NCBI RefSeq assembly: GCF_016650635.1
Contig: NZ_JAEKFI010000003.1
Location: forward strand, 558,001-622,000
Length of the DNA stretch: 64,000 bases
Source: Pseudomonas sp. TH43
GTDB lineage: Bacteria > Pseudomonadota > Gammaproteobacteria > Pseudomonadales > Pseudomonadaceae
Reading direction: 5' to 3'
The first letter of the stretch is position 1; every line of letters begins with the position of its first letter. Shown piece by piece: positions 1-8,309 of the stretch. Both the position numbers and the translations under genes were made by a program. A model generated the notes under the pieces. It was given only the letters and a program-made list of their open reading frames with translations. It was not told the DNA's origin and searched no databases.

Positions 1-1125
1 GATGCCCGGACGCTTCGGCGCAGGCTTGGCCGGACGCTTGTTGGTAGTGTCCGCTGGACGATCCGCCACTGGCGTACCACGACCGGCAGGAGCCCCACGT
101 TCGCCACGCTCAGTGCGACCGTTGGCCGGACGCGGAGCGCGCTCGCCGTCACGGGCGACTGGCTTGCGACCTGGGCGCTCGCCTTCGATCTGCGGCTCAC
201 GGCTCGGACGAGGGCCAGTCGGCGCGCCAGCGGCTGGACGCAGCGTGCGTACGCGCTCGGTCTTGCCCATCGGACGCGACGATTTACGCTGCATACGCTC
301 AAGTTTGTCTTTGCTCTTGGCGTTCAGTTGCGGCATTGCCACCGGCGTCAGGCCGACTTCAGCACTCAGAATGTCGACTTCGTACTGGCTCATTTCGCGC
401 CAGCGGCCCATCGGCAGGTCAGAATTGAGGAACACCGGACCGAAACGCACGCGCTTCAGACGGCTGACCACCAGACCTTGCGATTCCCACAGACGACGAA
501 CCTCACGGTTACGACCTTCCATCACCACGCAGTGATACCAGTGGTTGAAGCCTTCGCCACCCGGTGCCTGTTTGATGTCGGTGAACTTCGCCGGGCCGTC
601 TTCCAGCACGACGCCGGCCTTCAGGCGCTCGATCATTTCGTCGTCGACTTCACCGCGTACGCGCACGGCGTATTCACGGTCCATCTCGTAGGACGGGTGC
701 ATCAGTCGGTTGGCCAGCTCACCGTCGGTGGTGAACATCAGCAAGCCAGTGGTGTTGATGTCGAGACGACCGATGTTGATCCAGCGGCCTTCTTTCGGAC
801 GCGGCAGCTTGTCGAACACGGTCGGACGGCCTTCCGGGTCGTCACGGGTGCAGATCTCGCCATCGGGTTTGTTGTACATGATCACGCGGCGGACCGATTC
901 GGCAGCCTCTTCGCGCTTGATCACCTTGCCATCAATGGTGATGGCGTCGTGCATGTCAACGCGCAGACCGAGGGTGGCGTCTTTGCCATTGACCTTGATC
1001 CGGCCCTGGCTGATCCAGGACTCCACGTCACGGCGCGAGCCAACGCCGATACGGGCGAGGACTTTCTGCAGTTTTTCGCCTGCTGGGCCGATTTCCTGGT
1101 CGTCTTTCTGATTGATGTCACTCAT
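1..1125 (-). CDS. rluB: 23S rRNA pseudouridine(2605) synthase RluB, C-terminus cut off by the window edge
   Basis: Makes a pseudouridine in helix 80 of 23S rRNA. Reading from the ATG at 1125 (preceded by GGGAGG on the minus strand) gives an N-terminal S4 RNA-binding domain (about residues 15-75), then the RsuA/RluB catalytic domain. The catalytic motif GRLDINTTGL carries the family aspartate, and NREVRRLWE is the conserved C-terminal motif of the family. After about residue 285 comes a basic, low-complexity tail rich in R, P, G and A, typical of Pseudomonas RluB. The frame is still open at base 1 after 375 codons, so the stop lies outside the window. It heads the same-strand block with DUF1289, scpB and scpA; scpB-rluB adjacency is common in gammaproteobacteria. 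Confidence 0.93.
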   Translation of the reverse strand, partial: MSDINQKDDQEIGPAGEKLQKVLARIGVGSRRDVESWISQGRIKVNGKDATLGLRVDMHDAITIDGKVIKREEAAESVRRVIMYNKPDGEICTRDDPEGRPTVFDKLPRPKEGRWINIGRLDINTTGLLMFTTDGELANRLMHPSYEMDREYAVRVRGEVDDEMIERLKAGVVLEDGPAKFTDIKQAPGGEGFNHWYHCVVMEGRNREVRRLWESQGLVVSRLKRVRFGPVFLNSDLPMGRWREMSQYEVDILSAEVGLTPVAMPQLNAKSKDKLERMQRKSSRPMGKTERVRTLRPAAGAPTGPRPSREPQIEGERPGRKPVARDGERAPRPANGRTERGERGAPAGRGTPVADRPADTTNKRPAKPAPKRPGI

Positions 1126-1279
1126 CTGGGCACCTCCCGGTGTGGTCTGTTCAACCGCCCGGAGTTGGGCGCCTGAAGCATAAAAATCTGGGTTCTTCGC
1201 CGAAGGGATCAGCAAAGGGTCGCGAATCATACGCGGATGTGAGCCGTCGCGCATCAGAGACTAGTCGATCACAACACGG

Positions 1280-1471
1280 TTATTTCTTTTTCCGCCGACC
1301 GGCGCCGCCGAGTTTGATCAGGCGCAGTGCAGCTTCGGCCAGCACGGTGCGCTTGTCGTCCTTGTCGAGTTTCTTCCAGGCTTTGATTTCGCGTTTACTG
1401 CGGCCGCAACCGACGCAGATGTCGTCGGTGAATTTGCAGACGCTGATGCACGGGTCTTTTGTTGAGCTCAT
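1280..1471 (-). CDS. DUF1289 family small cysteine-rich protein
   Basis: A 63-residue protein with the DUF1289 signature: CISVCKF near residues 9-15, then CVGCGRSKREI (19-29) and a W-KKLD stretch. The four cysteines suggest metal binding or a redox role, but the function is not established. The C-terminus is lysine/arginine rich (GRRKKK). It sits between rluB and scpB on the same strand, with a REP pair separating it from scpB. The ATG at 1471 is the only sensible start. Confidence 0.8.
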   Translation of the reverse strand: MSSTKDPCISVCKFTDDICVGCGRSKREIKAWKKLDKDDKRTVLAEAALRLIKLGGAGRRKKK

Positions 1472-1492
1472 ACCTATCCTTCAACACAATTC

Positions 1493-1584
1493 CTGTAGGA
1501 GCTGAGCTTGCTCGCGAAAGCGCTGTGTCAGTCACATTCATGGTGTCTGACACTCCGCTTTCGCGAGCAAGCTCAGCTCCTACA
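1493..1584. repeat. REP/BIME inverted repeat, GTAGGAGCTGAGCTTGCTCGCG class
   Basis: Two inverted arms (TGTAGGAGCTGAGCTTGCTC and its complement) flank a central GTGTCAG...CTGACAC stretch. It fills the space between the DUF1289 gene and scpB. It is a typical Pseudomonas repetitive extragenic palindrome pair and may also act as a transcription end for the rightward-lying scpB transcript. Confidence 0.85.
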
Positions 1585-1600
1585 AAAGAATGAGCAGCGG

Positions 1601-2590
1601 TCAGTCTTCGAATTCGCGGCGTTCGGCTTCGATGGCTTCGGCCAGGGCGCGGGCTTCGGCTTCTTCTTCGCTCAGTTCGGGTTCTGGCGCGGATTGTTCG
1701 AGGGCGGCGACAGCAGCCAACAGCTTTTCGCGGGCTTCGGCGACGCCAAGAATGTCCTCTTCCGGTTCGGCTTCTGGCTCGGCTTCAAGTTCAACTTCGA
1801 TGGTTGGCTCGGCGATCTGTGGTTCAGACTCAGTCTCGATTTCTGCTTCAACCGTCGGTGCCTCGCCATCGGCGGCATCACGCAGCAAATCGTCGAAGTC
1901 GGTCTTGATCCCCTCTTCCATGCTGTCCAATTCGAGCAGCAACGTATGGAAACTGGTCTCTTCCTTCTCCTCTTCCGGCTCGGCGCTGGCGTCGACCCGT
2001 TCCTGCAAGCTCTGCGGCACCGGGGCGTCGTCGAAATCGAGCACCGGATCGGTTTCCATTTCGCGCAGTTCGGCCAGCGGCGGCAGGTCTTCAAGGTTCT
2101 TCAGGTTGAAGTGATCGAGAAATGCTTTGGTGGTAGCGAACATCGCCGGTTTGCCCGGCACGTCGCGATAGCCGACGACGCGAATCCACTCGCGTTCCAG
2201 CAAGGTTTTGACGATGTTGCTGTTGACCGCCACACCGCGCACGTCTTCGATCTCGCCGCGGGTGATCGGTTGGCGATAAGCGATCAACGCGATGGTTTCC
2301 AGCATCGCACGGGAATAACGCTGCGGACGCTCCTCCCAGAGTCGGCCGACCCACGGCGAAAATTTCTCGCGGATCTGCAAACGGTAGCCCGACGAGACTT
2401 CCTTGAGCTCGAACGCGCGGCCCTCGCAGGATTTGCCCAAGAGGGCCAGGGCTTTTTTGAAGACCGCAGGCTCGGGCCGTTCGCCTTCTTCGAACAGTTC
2501 AAAGAGGCGTTCCAGGGATTGCGGCTTTCCCGAGGCCAACAGAAAGGCTTCTAGCAGGGGCGCCAGCTCGCGGGGTTCAGTCAGGTTCAT
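1601..2590 (-). CDS. scpB: Segregation and condensation protein ScpB
   Basis: Kleisin-associated winged-helix subunit of the SMC-ScpAB condensin-like complex, which compacts and segregates the chromosome. The N-terminal about 190 residues carry the tandem winged-helix ScpB fold, with the conserved segment ETIALIAYRQPITRGEIEDVRG near residues 95-120. Residues from about 195 onward form a long, highly acidic tail (many E, A, P), which makes the protein 329 residues against about 190-200 in Firmicutes; such tails are normal in Pseudomonas. The gene starts 11 bp after the scpA stop, so the two are probably one transcript with coupled translation. Confidence 0.93.
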   Translation of the reverse strand: MNLTEPRELAPLLEAFLLASGKPQSLERLFELFEEGERPEPAVFKKALALLGKSCEGRAFELKEVSSGYRLQIREKFSPWVGRLWEERPQRYSRAMLETIALIAYRQPITRGEIEDVRGVAVNSNIVKTLLEREWIRVVGYRDVPGKPAMFATTKAFLDHFNLKNLEDLPPLAELREMETDPVLDFDDAPVPQSLQERVDASAEPEEEKEETSFHTLLLELDSMEEGIKTDFDDLLRDAADGEAPTVEAEIETESEPQIAEPTIEVELEAEPEAEPEEDILGVAEAREKLLAAVAALEQSAPEPELSEEEAEARALAEAIEAERREFED

Positions 2591-2601
2591 GTTTCGACTC
2601 G

Positions 2602-3423
2602 TTATTCGGCTCGGGCTCGCACGTGGATCGCGGCGAACGGCTCATTCTGCACCAGCTCGACCAAGGATTCCTTGACCAGTTCAAGGATCGCCATAAAGGT
2701 CACCACCACACCCAAGCGACCCTCTTCGGCGGTAAACAGCTCGACGAACGGTACAAAACCGCCGCCCTTGAGCCGCTCCAGCACATCGCTCATGCGTTCG
2801 CGGGTAGACAGCGCCTCACGGCTGACCTGGTGGCTTTCAAACATGTCACCACGGCGCAGCACTTCGGCCATGCACATCAAAATCTCTTCCAGCGCGACAT
2901 CCGGCAACAGCTTGCGCGCACGGGCTTCAGGCGCGTCGAGTTTGGGCACGACCACGTCGCGACCAACCCGGCTCAGGCCATCGATACCTTCGGCGGCCGC
3001 CTTGAAACGCTCGTATTCCTGCAAGCGGCGGATCAGTTCGGCGCGCGGGTCATCCTCTTCGTCTTCGACGGTTTCGGCCCGTGGCAGGAGCATGCGCGAC
3101 TTGATCTCGGCGAGCATCGCGGCCATCACCAGGTACTCGGCGGCGAGTTCCAGGCGCACCGACTGCATCAACTCGACATACCCCATGTACTGGCGGGTGA
3201 TTTCCGCCACCGGGATGTCGAGGATGTTGATGTTCTGTTTGCGGATCAGGTACAGCAGCAGGTCGAGCGGGCCTTCAAAGGCCTCAAGGAAAACTTCCAG
3301 CGCATCCGGCGGGATGTACAGATCGAGCGGCATTTCCATGACCGCCTGGCCGTAGACCATGGCAAACGGCAGCTCCTGCTGGGCGCCGGCCTGGGGATCG
3401 ACAACGGTTTCCACTGCGGACAT
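2602..3423 (-). CDS. scpA: Segregation and condensation protein ScpA (kleisin)
   Basis: Bacterial kleisin that bridges the SMC heads and recruits ScpB. The N-terminal part has the conserved FEGPLDLLLYLIRKQNINILDIPV motif (about residues 48-72) and the following ITRQYMGYV; the C-terminal winged helix (about 210-270) includes FVPFVELFT and TFMAILELVKE. It carries an about 45-residue N-terminal extension before the kleisin core, usual in Pseudomonas. The ATG at 3423 abuts the stop of the Sua5-like gene (3424-3426), and scpB follows after 11 bp, pointing to an operon. Confidence 0.94.
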   Translation of the reverse strand: MSAVETVVDPQAGAQQELPFAMVYGQAVMEMPLDLYIPPDALEVFLEAFEGPLDLLLYLIRKQNINILDIPVAEITRQYMGYVELMQSVRLELAAEYLVMAAMLAEIKSRMLLPRAETVEDEEDDPRAELIRRLQEYERFKAAAEGIDGLSRVGRDVVVPKLDAPEARARKLLPDVALEEILMCMAEVLRRGDMFESHQVSREALSTRERMSDVLERLKGGGFVPFVELFTAEEGRLGVVVTFMAILELVKESLVELVQNEPFAAIHVRARAE

Positions 3424-4053
3424 TCAGGCCTCGACCATGAACGGCGTCGGATCGCCACAACCGACGCGAACCACTTCCGGATCGTCGCCGGTCAGGTCGA
3501 CTACCGTGGAGGCTTTGATGCCACCGAAACCGCCGTCGATGATCAAGTCCACCTGGTGTTCAAGCAACTGGCGCATTTCGTATGGATCGCTCAACGGATC
3601 TTCATCACCCGGCATGATCAGCGTGACGCTCATCAGCGGCTCGCCCAGCTCTGCCAACAACGCCAGCGCAATCGGATGGCTGGGCACACGCAGGCCGATG
3701 GTGCGCTTCTTCGGATGCAGCAGCAGGCGCGGCACTTCGCGGGTGGCGTTGAGAATGAAGGTGTACGGCCCCGGCAGATGCGCCTTGAGAATGCGGAAGG
3801 TGCCGGTGTCGATCTTGGCGTAGTTGCCCAGTTGGGAGAGGTCACTGCAGATCAGCGCGAAGTTGTGCTTTTCATCGAGCTGGCGCAGGCGTCGCACGCG
3901 CTCGATCGCGGTCTTGTCGCCGATCTGGCAACCGATGGCGTAGGAAGAGTCCGTGGGATAAACCACCACCCCGCCCTTGCGGATGATCTCGACCGCCTGC
4001 TTTATCAGGCGCGCTTGTGGGTTCTCCGGATGTATCTGGAAAAATTGACTCAC
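3424..4053 (-). CDS. L-threonylcarbamoyladenylate synthase family protein (Sua5/YciO/YrdC)
   Basis: A 209-residue single-domain YrdC-fold protein of the YciO subgroup. Visible motifs are GGVVVYPTDSSYAIGCQIGD (ATP/threonine-site region), KHNFALICSDLSQL, PGPYTFIL and KKRTIGLRVPSHPI. TsaC/Sua5 enzymes make threonylcarbamoyl-AMP for tRNA t6A; whether YciO-type members do this efficiently in vivo is less clear. I chose the GTG at 4053, preceded by AGGTAG. An in-frame ATG at 4092 would add 13 residues but overlap the upstream PHP gene. The stop directly abuts the scpA start. Confidence 0.85.
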   Translation of the reverse strand: MSQFFQIHPENPQARLIKQAVEIIRKGGVVVYPTDSSYAIGCQIGDKTAIERVRRLRQLDEKHNFALICSDLSQLGNYAKIDTGTFRILKAHLPGPYTFILNATREVPRLLLHPKKRTIGLRVPSHPIALALLAELGEPLMSVTLIMPGDEDPLSDPYEMRQLLEHQVDLIIDGGFGGIKASTVVDLTGDDPEVVRVGCGDPTPFMVEA

Positions 4054-4066
4054 ATTTTCTACCTGT

Positions 4067-4930
4067 TCAGACGGCGGTAATATCTGTGTCATGTTTGAAC
4101 CGACACCACAGGGGTGGAAGGTCCTCGGGAACCGGCCGGTACTGGCCGATCTCGGACCAGCCGCCAGGGCCATGGAAGTCACTGCCGGCAGTGACCAGCA
4201 GACCGAACTCACGGGCAAGGATCGCCAGGCTGCCGACCTGTTCCGCAGGCTGATGGCCATTGACCACCTCGATTGCATGCCCGCCCGCTTGAATATAGTC
4301 GGCAATCAGCTTTCGGCGCTTGCTGCGGGTGAAATCGTAGTGCCATGGATGCGCCAGGCTGACCCAGGCGTTGGCGGCACGCAGCGTGCCGACGGTGTCT
4401 TCAAGTGTCGGCCAGTGCAACTTGACGTCGCCCAGCTTGCCGGCGCCCAGCCACTTGCGGAACGCCTCGGCGCGATCCTTGACGAAACCTTCACGCACCA
4501 TCCAGTCGGCGAAATGCGGACGGGCCGGCGCGTTGCCGCTATCGCCCAGTTCCTGCTGGATTTTGCGGGAGCCGTCGAGGGCGCCGGGCATGCCTTTGAG
4601 GGCGAGCTTGCGGCTTATTTCTTCCGACCGCAGCCAGCGGCCATCGTGCAATTTGGCGATGGCCTCGACCAACGGCGCGGCGTTGACGTCGAAGCCGTAA
4701 CCCAGCACATGAATGGTCGCGCCGCCCCAGGTGCAGGACAACTCGACGCCGTTGACCAGTTGCATGCCCAGTTCATTGGCGGCCGTGCGTGCTTCGGCGA
4801 GGCCTTCGAGGGTGTCGTGGTCGGTCAACGACAGGACTCGCACGCCGTTTTCGAACGCACGCGCAACCAGAACCGCAGGCGCCAGGGCGCCATCGGAGGC
4901 CGTGCTATGGCAGTGCAAATCAACATTCAC
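4067..4930 (-). CDS. rnm: PHP-domain phosphoesterase, RNase AM / 3',5'-nucleotide phosphatase type (YciV/TrpH)
   Basis: The PHP domain is evident from VDLHCHSTASDG at the N-terminus, SLTDHDTLEGL (about 34-44), NGVELSC, a later SLAHPWHYDFTRSKRRKLI and the C-terminal TAGSDFHGPGGWSEIG; these His/Asp residues form the trinuclear metal site. The E. coli member (YciV/Rnm) trims 5' ends of rRNA and acts on small oligonucleotides. I place the start at the GTG at 4930, which gives the usual length of about 287 residues; a TTG at 4948 is an alternative. It ends 13 bp before the Sua5/YciO gene and is divergent from yciB. Confidence 0.85.
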   Translation of the reverse strand: MNVDLHCHSTASDGALAPAVLVARAFENGVRVLSLTDHDTLEGLAEARTAANELGMQLVNGVELSCTWGGATIHVLGYGFDVNAAPLVEAIAKLHDGRWLRSEEISRKLALKGMPGALDGSRKIQQELGDSGNAPARPHFADWMVREGFVKDRAEAFRKWLGAGKLGDVKLHWPTLEDTVGTLRAANAWVSLAHPWHYDFTRSKRRKLIADYIQAGGHAIEVVNGHQPAEQVGSLAILAREFGLLVTAGSDFHGPGGWSEIGQYRPVPEDLPPLWCRFKHDTDITAV

Positions 4931-5017
4931 GGGGAGTTGTAACCTCAAATCAGCTGGCGCTATCGCGCGCCCATATGTTTGTTATTATGCCGCCACATCC
5001 AGCTTCTGGCTCTCACT

Positions 5018-5617
5018 GTGAAACAATTCATCGATTTCATCCCGCTTCTGCTGTTCTTCATCGTTTACAAACTTGATCCACGGGTCGTTGACATCGCTGG
5101 CCATGAACTCACTGTAGGCGGTATTTACAGCGCCACCGCGATGCTGATCATCAGCTCCCTGGTGGTGTACGGCGTGCTCTTCATCAAACAGCGCAAGCTG
5201 GAAAAAAGCCAATGGCTGACCCTGATCGCCTGCCTCGTGTTCGGCAGCCTGACTCTGGCCTTCCACAGCGAGACTGTCCTGAAATGGAAAGCCCCGGTGG
5301 TCAACTGGCTGTTCGCGCTGGCCTTTATCGGCAGCCACTTCATCGGTGACCGCCTGCTGATCAAACGCATCATGGGCCACGCGCTGACCCTGCCAGATCC
5401 GGTCTGGACCCGCCTGAACATCGCCTGGATCGTTTTTTTCCTGTTCTGCGGCGCTGCCAACCTGTTCGTCGCCTTCACCTTCCAGAGCATCTGGGTCGAC
5501 TTCAAGGTGTTCGGCAGCCTGGGCATGACCGTCGTGTTCCTGGTCGCACAGGGTATTTACCTGTCACGCCATCTGCATGATGCCGATAACACAACAACAC
5601 CAAAAACCGAGGACTGA
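5018..5617 (+). CDS. yciB: Inner membrane septation protein YciB (IspZ family)
   Basis: A 199-residue multi-pass inner-membrane protein. It opens with the family's conserved [18 protein letters not shown] and contains [24 protein letters not shown]-like [21 protein letters not shown] and W..LN..W motifs, with five hydrophobic segments. YciB is linked to cell envelope integrity and septation in gammaproteobacteria. The start is the GTG at 5018; it reads straight into the conserved N-terminus. It is followed after one base by the yciI-like gene, so the pair is translationally coupled. Confidence 0.93.
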   Translation: MKQFIDFIPLLLFFIVYKLDPRVVDIAGHELTVGGIYSATAMLIISSLVVYGVLFIKQRKLEKSQWLTLIACLVFGSLTLAFHSETVLKWKAPVVNWLFALAFIGSHFIGDRLLIKRIMGHALTLPDPVWTRLNIAWIVFFLFCGAANLFVAFTFQSIWVDFKVFGSLGMTVVFLVAQGIYLSRHLHDADNTTTPKTED

Positions 5618-5618
5618 C

Positions 5619-5918
5619 ATGCTCTACGCAATCATTGCCACCGACGTCGCCAACTCACTGCAAGCACGCCTGGCCGCGCGCCCTGCGCATCTGGAACGCC
5701 TGCAAGCGCTCAAGGGCGAAGGCCGCATCGTATTGGCCGGCCCACACCCGGCCGTCGACAGCAATGATCCGGGCGCAGCGGGTTTCACTGGCAGCCTGAT
5801 CGTTGCAGAGTTCGATTCCCTGAGCGCCGCTCAGGCCTGGGCTGATGCCGATCCGTACATCGCCGCGGGTGTGTATGCCAACGTGGTCGTCAAACCGTTC
5901 AAACAAGTCCTCCCTTAA
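5619..5918 (+). CDS. YciI-like protein
   Basis: A 99-residue ferredoxin-like fold protein of the YCII family. The family histidine/aspartate pair is visible in [20 protein letters not shown] and the C-terminal motif [25 protein letters not shown] dehalogenase-like role has been suggested for the fold, but the true substrate is unknown. TGA of yciB and ATG of this gene are separated by one base, so both are one transcription unit. The same pairing is seen across Pseudomonas. Confidence 0.88.
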   Translation: MLYAIIATDVANSLQARLAARPAHLERLQALKGEGRIVLAGPHPAVDSNDPGAAGFTGSLIVAEFDSLSAAQAWADADPYIAAGVYANVVVKPFKQVLP

Positions 5919-5963
5919 CCAAATTTGCAGTGTGCCAAGGGATTCATGTGACAAGCGGATTTT

Positions 5964-6193
5964 TGTGGTGATGGGATTTATGTAGTGATGGGATTTATGT
6001 GGCGAGGGGATTTATCCCCGTTGGGTCGCGCAGCGGCCCCAAAGCCATCCCATCCGGTATGCCTGACACACCACATGCTCCCATTTCAGGACTGCTACGC
6101 AGCCCAACGGGGCGGTGCGACGGTTCGCTAAATCCCCTCGCCACAGAATATTCATCAGCCACAAAATATCTGCCAGCCACCAACATCCCCTCC
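5964..6193. repeat. REP pair (GTGGCGAGGGGATTTATCCCC class) with short tandem iterations at both ends
   Basis: The core inverted repeat spans 5998-6145. To its left the first 17 bases of the element are iterated three times in degenerate form (GTGGTGATGGGATTTAT, GTAGTGATGGGATTTAT, GTGGCGAGGGGATTTAT). To its right GCCACA recurs at 6140, 6158 and 6176, an 18-bp period. With these flanks it fills most of the 376-bp gap between yciI and the coiled-coil gene; I see no gene in it. Confidence 0.8.
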
Positions 6194-6294
6194 CGCGCAC
6201 TGAACCTTCTCGCTTCTCACCCATCTCAATCGCTCATTATTCTCGTTTGCCTGCCGACAACCTGCCCAATATCCATTTGGAAGCAGGTGTCGCG

Positions 6295-6705
6295 ATGCGC
6301 AAGGGTCCGTTGTGTCTGATGTTGGTCACGTTGTCGATCATGGCCCCCGCCCATGGTGAGGAAACCACCGAAGGCGGCAGCTCCACGCCATTGTCGTTAA
6401 GCGCCGGCAGCCAGATCACCGAGTTGCAGCAGCGCCTGAAAGCGAGCGAGCAGCAGCGGGAAGAGTTGAGCAAACAACTGCAAAGTGCCGACACTGCGCG
6501 CGAAAGCGCACAGCTTGCCCGGTTGCGCCAAGAGAACCAGCGCCTCAAGCTGCAACTCAAGGAAGCCCAGGCGAGTCCCCTGCCGCGTCTGTTGACCGAT
6601 CAACAGCAGTGGTTCGTCACGGGAGCCGGAGTAGCGCTATTGGCGCTGCTCTGCGGTATCTTTGCCAGTGGAGCAAGCCGAAAACGTCGGCAATGGCTAA
6701 ATTGA
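6295..6705 (+). CDS. Conserved coiled-coil protein with signal peptide and C-terminal membrane anchor
   Basis: A 136-residue protein with a cleavable-looking signal peptide (MRKGPLCLMLVTLSIMAPAHG), a Gln/Glu/Leu-rich coiled coil at about residues 38-95, a hydrophobic segment at about 105-125 (WFVTGAGVALLALLCGIFAS) and a basic C-terminus (RKRRQW). The layout resembles the C-terminal half of TIGR04211-type SH3/coiled-coil proteins but no SH3 domain is present. Function unknown. It ends 7 bp before the cpxR-like start, so it is probably co-transcribed with that regulator and may be an envelope protein of the same pathway. I chose the ATG at 6295 because the signal peptide starts there. Confidence 0.7.
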   Translation: MRKGPLCLMLVTLSIMAPAHGEETTEGGSSTPLSLSAGSQITELQQRLKASEQQREELSKQLQSADTARESAQLARLRQENQRLKLQLKEAQASPLPRLLTDQQQWFVTGAGVALLALLCGIFASGASRKRRQWLN

Positions 6706-6712
6706 GTGAGTC

Positions 6713-7390
6713 ATGAGCGAGCTGTTATTGATTGATGATGACCAGGAGTTGTGTGAACTCCTGAGTAGCTGGTTGAGCCAGGAAGGCTTCCAGGTGCGCG
6801 CCTGCCACGACGGTCAGAGCGCCCGCAAGGCGCTGGCCGAAACCGCCCCGGCGGCGGTGGTGCTGGACGTGATGCTGCCCGACGGCAGCGGTCTGGAACT
6901 GCTCAAGCAATTGCGTGCCGATCACGCCGACCTGCCAGTGCTGATGCTCTCGGCCCGTGGCGAGCCGCTGGATCGTATCCTCGGCCTGGAACTCGGCGCC
7001 GACGATTACCTGGCCAAACCGTGCGACCCGCGTGAACTGACCGCCCGCCTGCGCGCCGTGTTGCGCCGCAGTCACCCGGCTGCCGTCTCGACGCAGCTGG
7101 AACTGGGCGACTTGAGTTTCAGCCCGGTGCGTGGCGTGGTCAGCATCGACGAGAAAGAACTGACCCTCACCGTTTCCGAAAGCCGTCTGCTCGAGGCCCT
7201 GCTCAAACAGCCGGGCGAGCCGCTGGACAAACAGGAACTGGCGCAGATCGCCTTGGGCCGCAAGCTGACCCTGTACGACCGCAGCCTCGACATGCACGTC
7301 AGTAACCTGCGCAAAAAGATCGGCCCGCACCCGGACGGTCGCCCACGCATCGTCGCCCTGCGCAGCCGCGGTTACTACTACAGCCTCTGA
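6713..7390 (+). CDS. cpxR: OmpR-family response regulator, CpxR-like
   Basis: A 225-residue two-domain regulator. The receiver domain (1-115) has the acidic pocket IDDDQE, the phospho-acceptor in VVLDVMLPDGSG (D51), and the conserved Lys in YLAKPCDP. The winged-helix DNA-binding domain (about 128-224) ends in the usual NLRKKIGPHPDGRPRIVALRSRGYYYSL. It is closest in character to CpxR. The Spy-like gene and a sensor kinase follow on the same strand, the arrangement of PA3204-PA3206 of P. aeruginosa as I recall it. It should sense envelope stress through the kinase and regulate the spy-like gene through the Cpx-box-like site at 7538-7553. Confidence 0.85.
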   Translation: MSELLLIDDDQELCELLSSWLSQEGFQVRACHDGQSARKALAETAPAAVVLDVMLPDGSGLELLKQLRADHADLPVLMLSARGEPLDRILGLELGADDYLAKPCDPRELTARLRAVLRRSHPAAVSTQLELGDLSFSPVRGVVSIDEKELTLTVSESRLLEALLKQPGEPLDKQELAQIALGRKLTLYDRSLDMHVSNLRKKIGPHPDGRPRIVALRSRGYYYSL

Positions 7391-7439
7391 GTTGCACGCA
7401 TCCCCCCGGCCAACGGTGACGTCAATCAAAACGACGCCA

Positions 7440-7506
7440 TGCGATCTTTTGATCTTGTTCGTTAAAAGCAAAATCAACAGATCGCAGCCTTCGGCAGCTC
7501 CTACAT
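7440..7506. repeat. REP element, GCTGCGATCTTTTGATC class
   Basis: One arm reads GCGATCTTTTGATCTTGTT and the other AGATCGCAGCCTTCGGCAGC, leaving a shortened left end. It lies in the cpxR-spy gap just upstream of the Cpx-box-like site. Confidence 0.75.
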
Positions 7507-7537
7507 GGCATGTGTGTAAGGTTGGGCGCGAAGCGTC

Positions 7538-7553
7538 TTTACCCAAGCTTTAC
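7538..7553 (-). promoter_or_regulatory. Candidate CpxR binding site (two GTAAA half-sites)
   Basis: On the plus strand TTTAC occurs at 7538-7542 and again at 7549-7553, separated by six bases. On the minus strand this reads GTAAA-N6-GTAAA, close to the known direct-repeat Cpx box. It lies 83 bases before the start codon of the Spy-like gene, a suitable position for activation. Inferred from motif and context; no binding evidence. Confidence 0.6.
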
Positions 7554-7635
7554 GTAGCGCTGACCGCCGCTGACCTTGATCTCCGTAATCTGAACTCATC
7601 CGGAACGTACCGGGAACGAGACAAGGAGATACACC

Positions 7636-8085
7636 ATGCGCAAGACTCTTATCGCTCTGATGTTCGCTGCCGCTCTGCCAACCGTCGCCATGGCCATGCC
7701 GCAAGATGGCGGCCCGATGGGTGGCCCGATGGACGGCGCTCGCCACGGCGGTCAGATGCACGGCATGCACGGCAAAGGCCCGTACAGCCAACTCGACCTG
7801 TCCCACGAACAGCGCGAGCAGATCCGCAAGATCATGGGCGAGCAGATGCACGAGCGTAAGCAAGTGGTCGACAAGTACCTGGAAAAACTCTCGCCAGCCG
7901 ACCAGAAAGCCCTGAAGGACGAGATGGCGGCCAACCACAAGAAAGCCGAATCCGATGTCCGCGCCGTGCTGAAACCGGATCAACAGAAGAAATTCGACGA
8001 GATCCAGAAGAAACAGGCTGAGCGTCGCGCCGAATGGGCCGAGTTCAAGGCGTGGAAAGCGCAACAGCCGCAAAAAGCGCAATAA
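7636..8085 (+). CDS. Spy/CpxP-family periplasmic protein
   Basis: A 149-residue protein with a signal peptide ending at about residue 20 (AVAMA-like VAMAMPQ), a Gly/Met/His-rich linker (MHGMHGKG), and a helical LTXXQ-type domain: LDLSHEQREQIRKIMGEQM (about 54-72) and VLKPDQQKKFDEI (about 115-127). Spy and CpxP are ATP-independent periplasmic chaperones induced by envelope stress. It lies between the CpxR- and CpxA-like genes, has a strong AAGGAG ribosome site, a Cpx-box-like site upstream and its own terminator, so it is likely the output and feedback partner of this two-component system. The Met/His-rich linker could also bind metal. Confidence 0.85.
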   Translation: MRKTLIALMFAAALPTVAMAMPQDGGPMGGPMDGARHGGQMHGMHGKGPYSQLDLSHEQREQIRKIMGEQMHERKQVVDKYLEKLSPADQKALKDEMAANHKKAESDVRAVLKPDQQKKFDEIQKKQAERRAEWAEFKAWKAQQPQKAQ

Positions 8086-8098
8086 TGCAGTAACCCCG

Positions 8099-8124
8099 AA
8101 CCCGACGGCCAACGCCGTCGGGTT
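8099..8124 (+). terminator. Stem-loop terminator after the spy-like gene
   Basis: A perfect 9-bp stem CCCGACGGC / GCCGTCGGG with a 4-base loop, extended by AA/TT and followed by TGCCTTTG, begins about a dozen bases after the stop codon. The U tract is weak, so partial readthrough to the kinase gene is possible. Confidence 0.75.
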
Positions 8125-8130
8125 TGCCTT

Positions 8131-8263
8131 TGTGGCGAGGGGATTTATCCCCGTTCGGCTGCGGAGCAGTCGCCAAATCATTGCATGCGATATTTCTGAT
8201 GTTTCTCAATCGCAGGTTTTGGGGTCGCTGCGCGACCCAACGGGGATAAATCCCCTCGCCACA
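8131..8263. repeat. REP pair, GTGGCGAGGGGATTTATCCCC class
   Basis: Inverted arms TGTGGCGAGGGGATTTATCC and its complement flank a loop with GCTGCGGAGCAG and GTCGCTGCGCGAC. It lies between the spy-like terminator and the kinase start and could further reduce readthrough. Confidence 0.85.
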
Positions 8264-8309
8264 GGAGCCGCATCCAACATGGGCTTTTATGTTTGATTGA
8301 GGATTTTCT

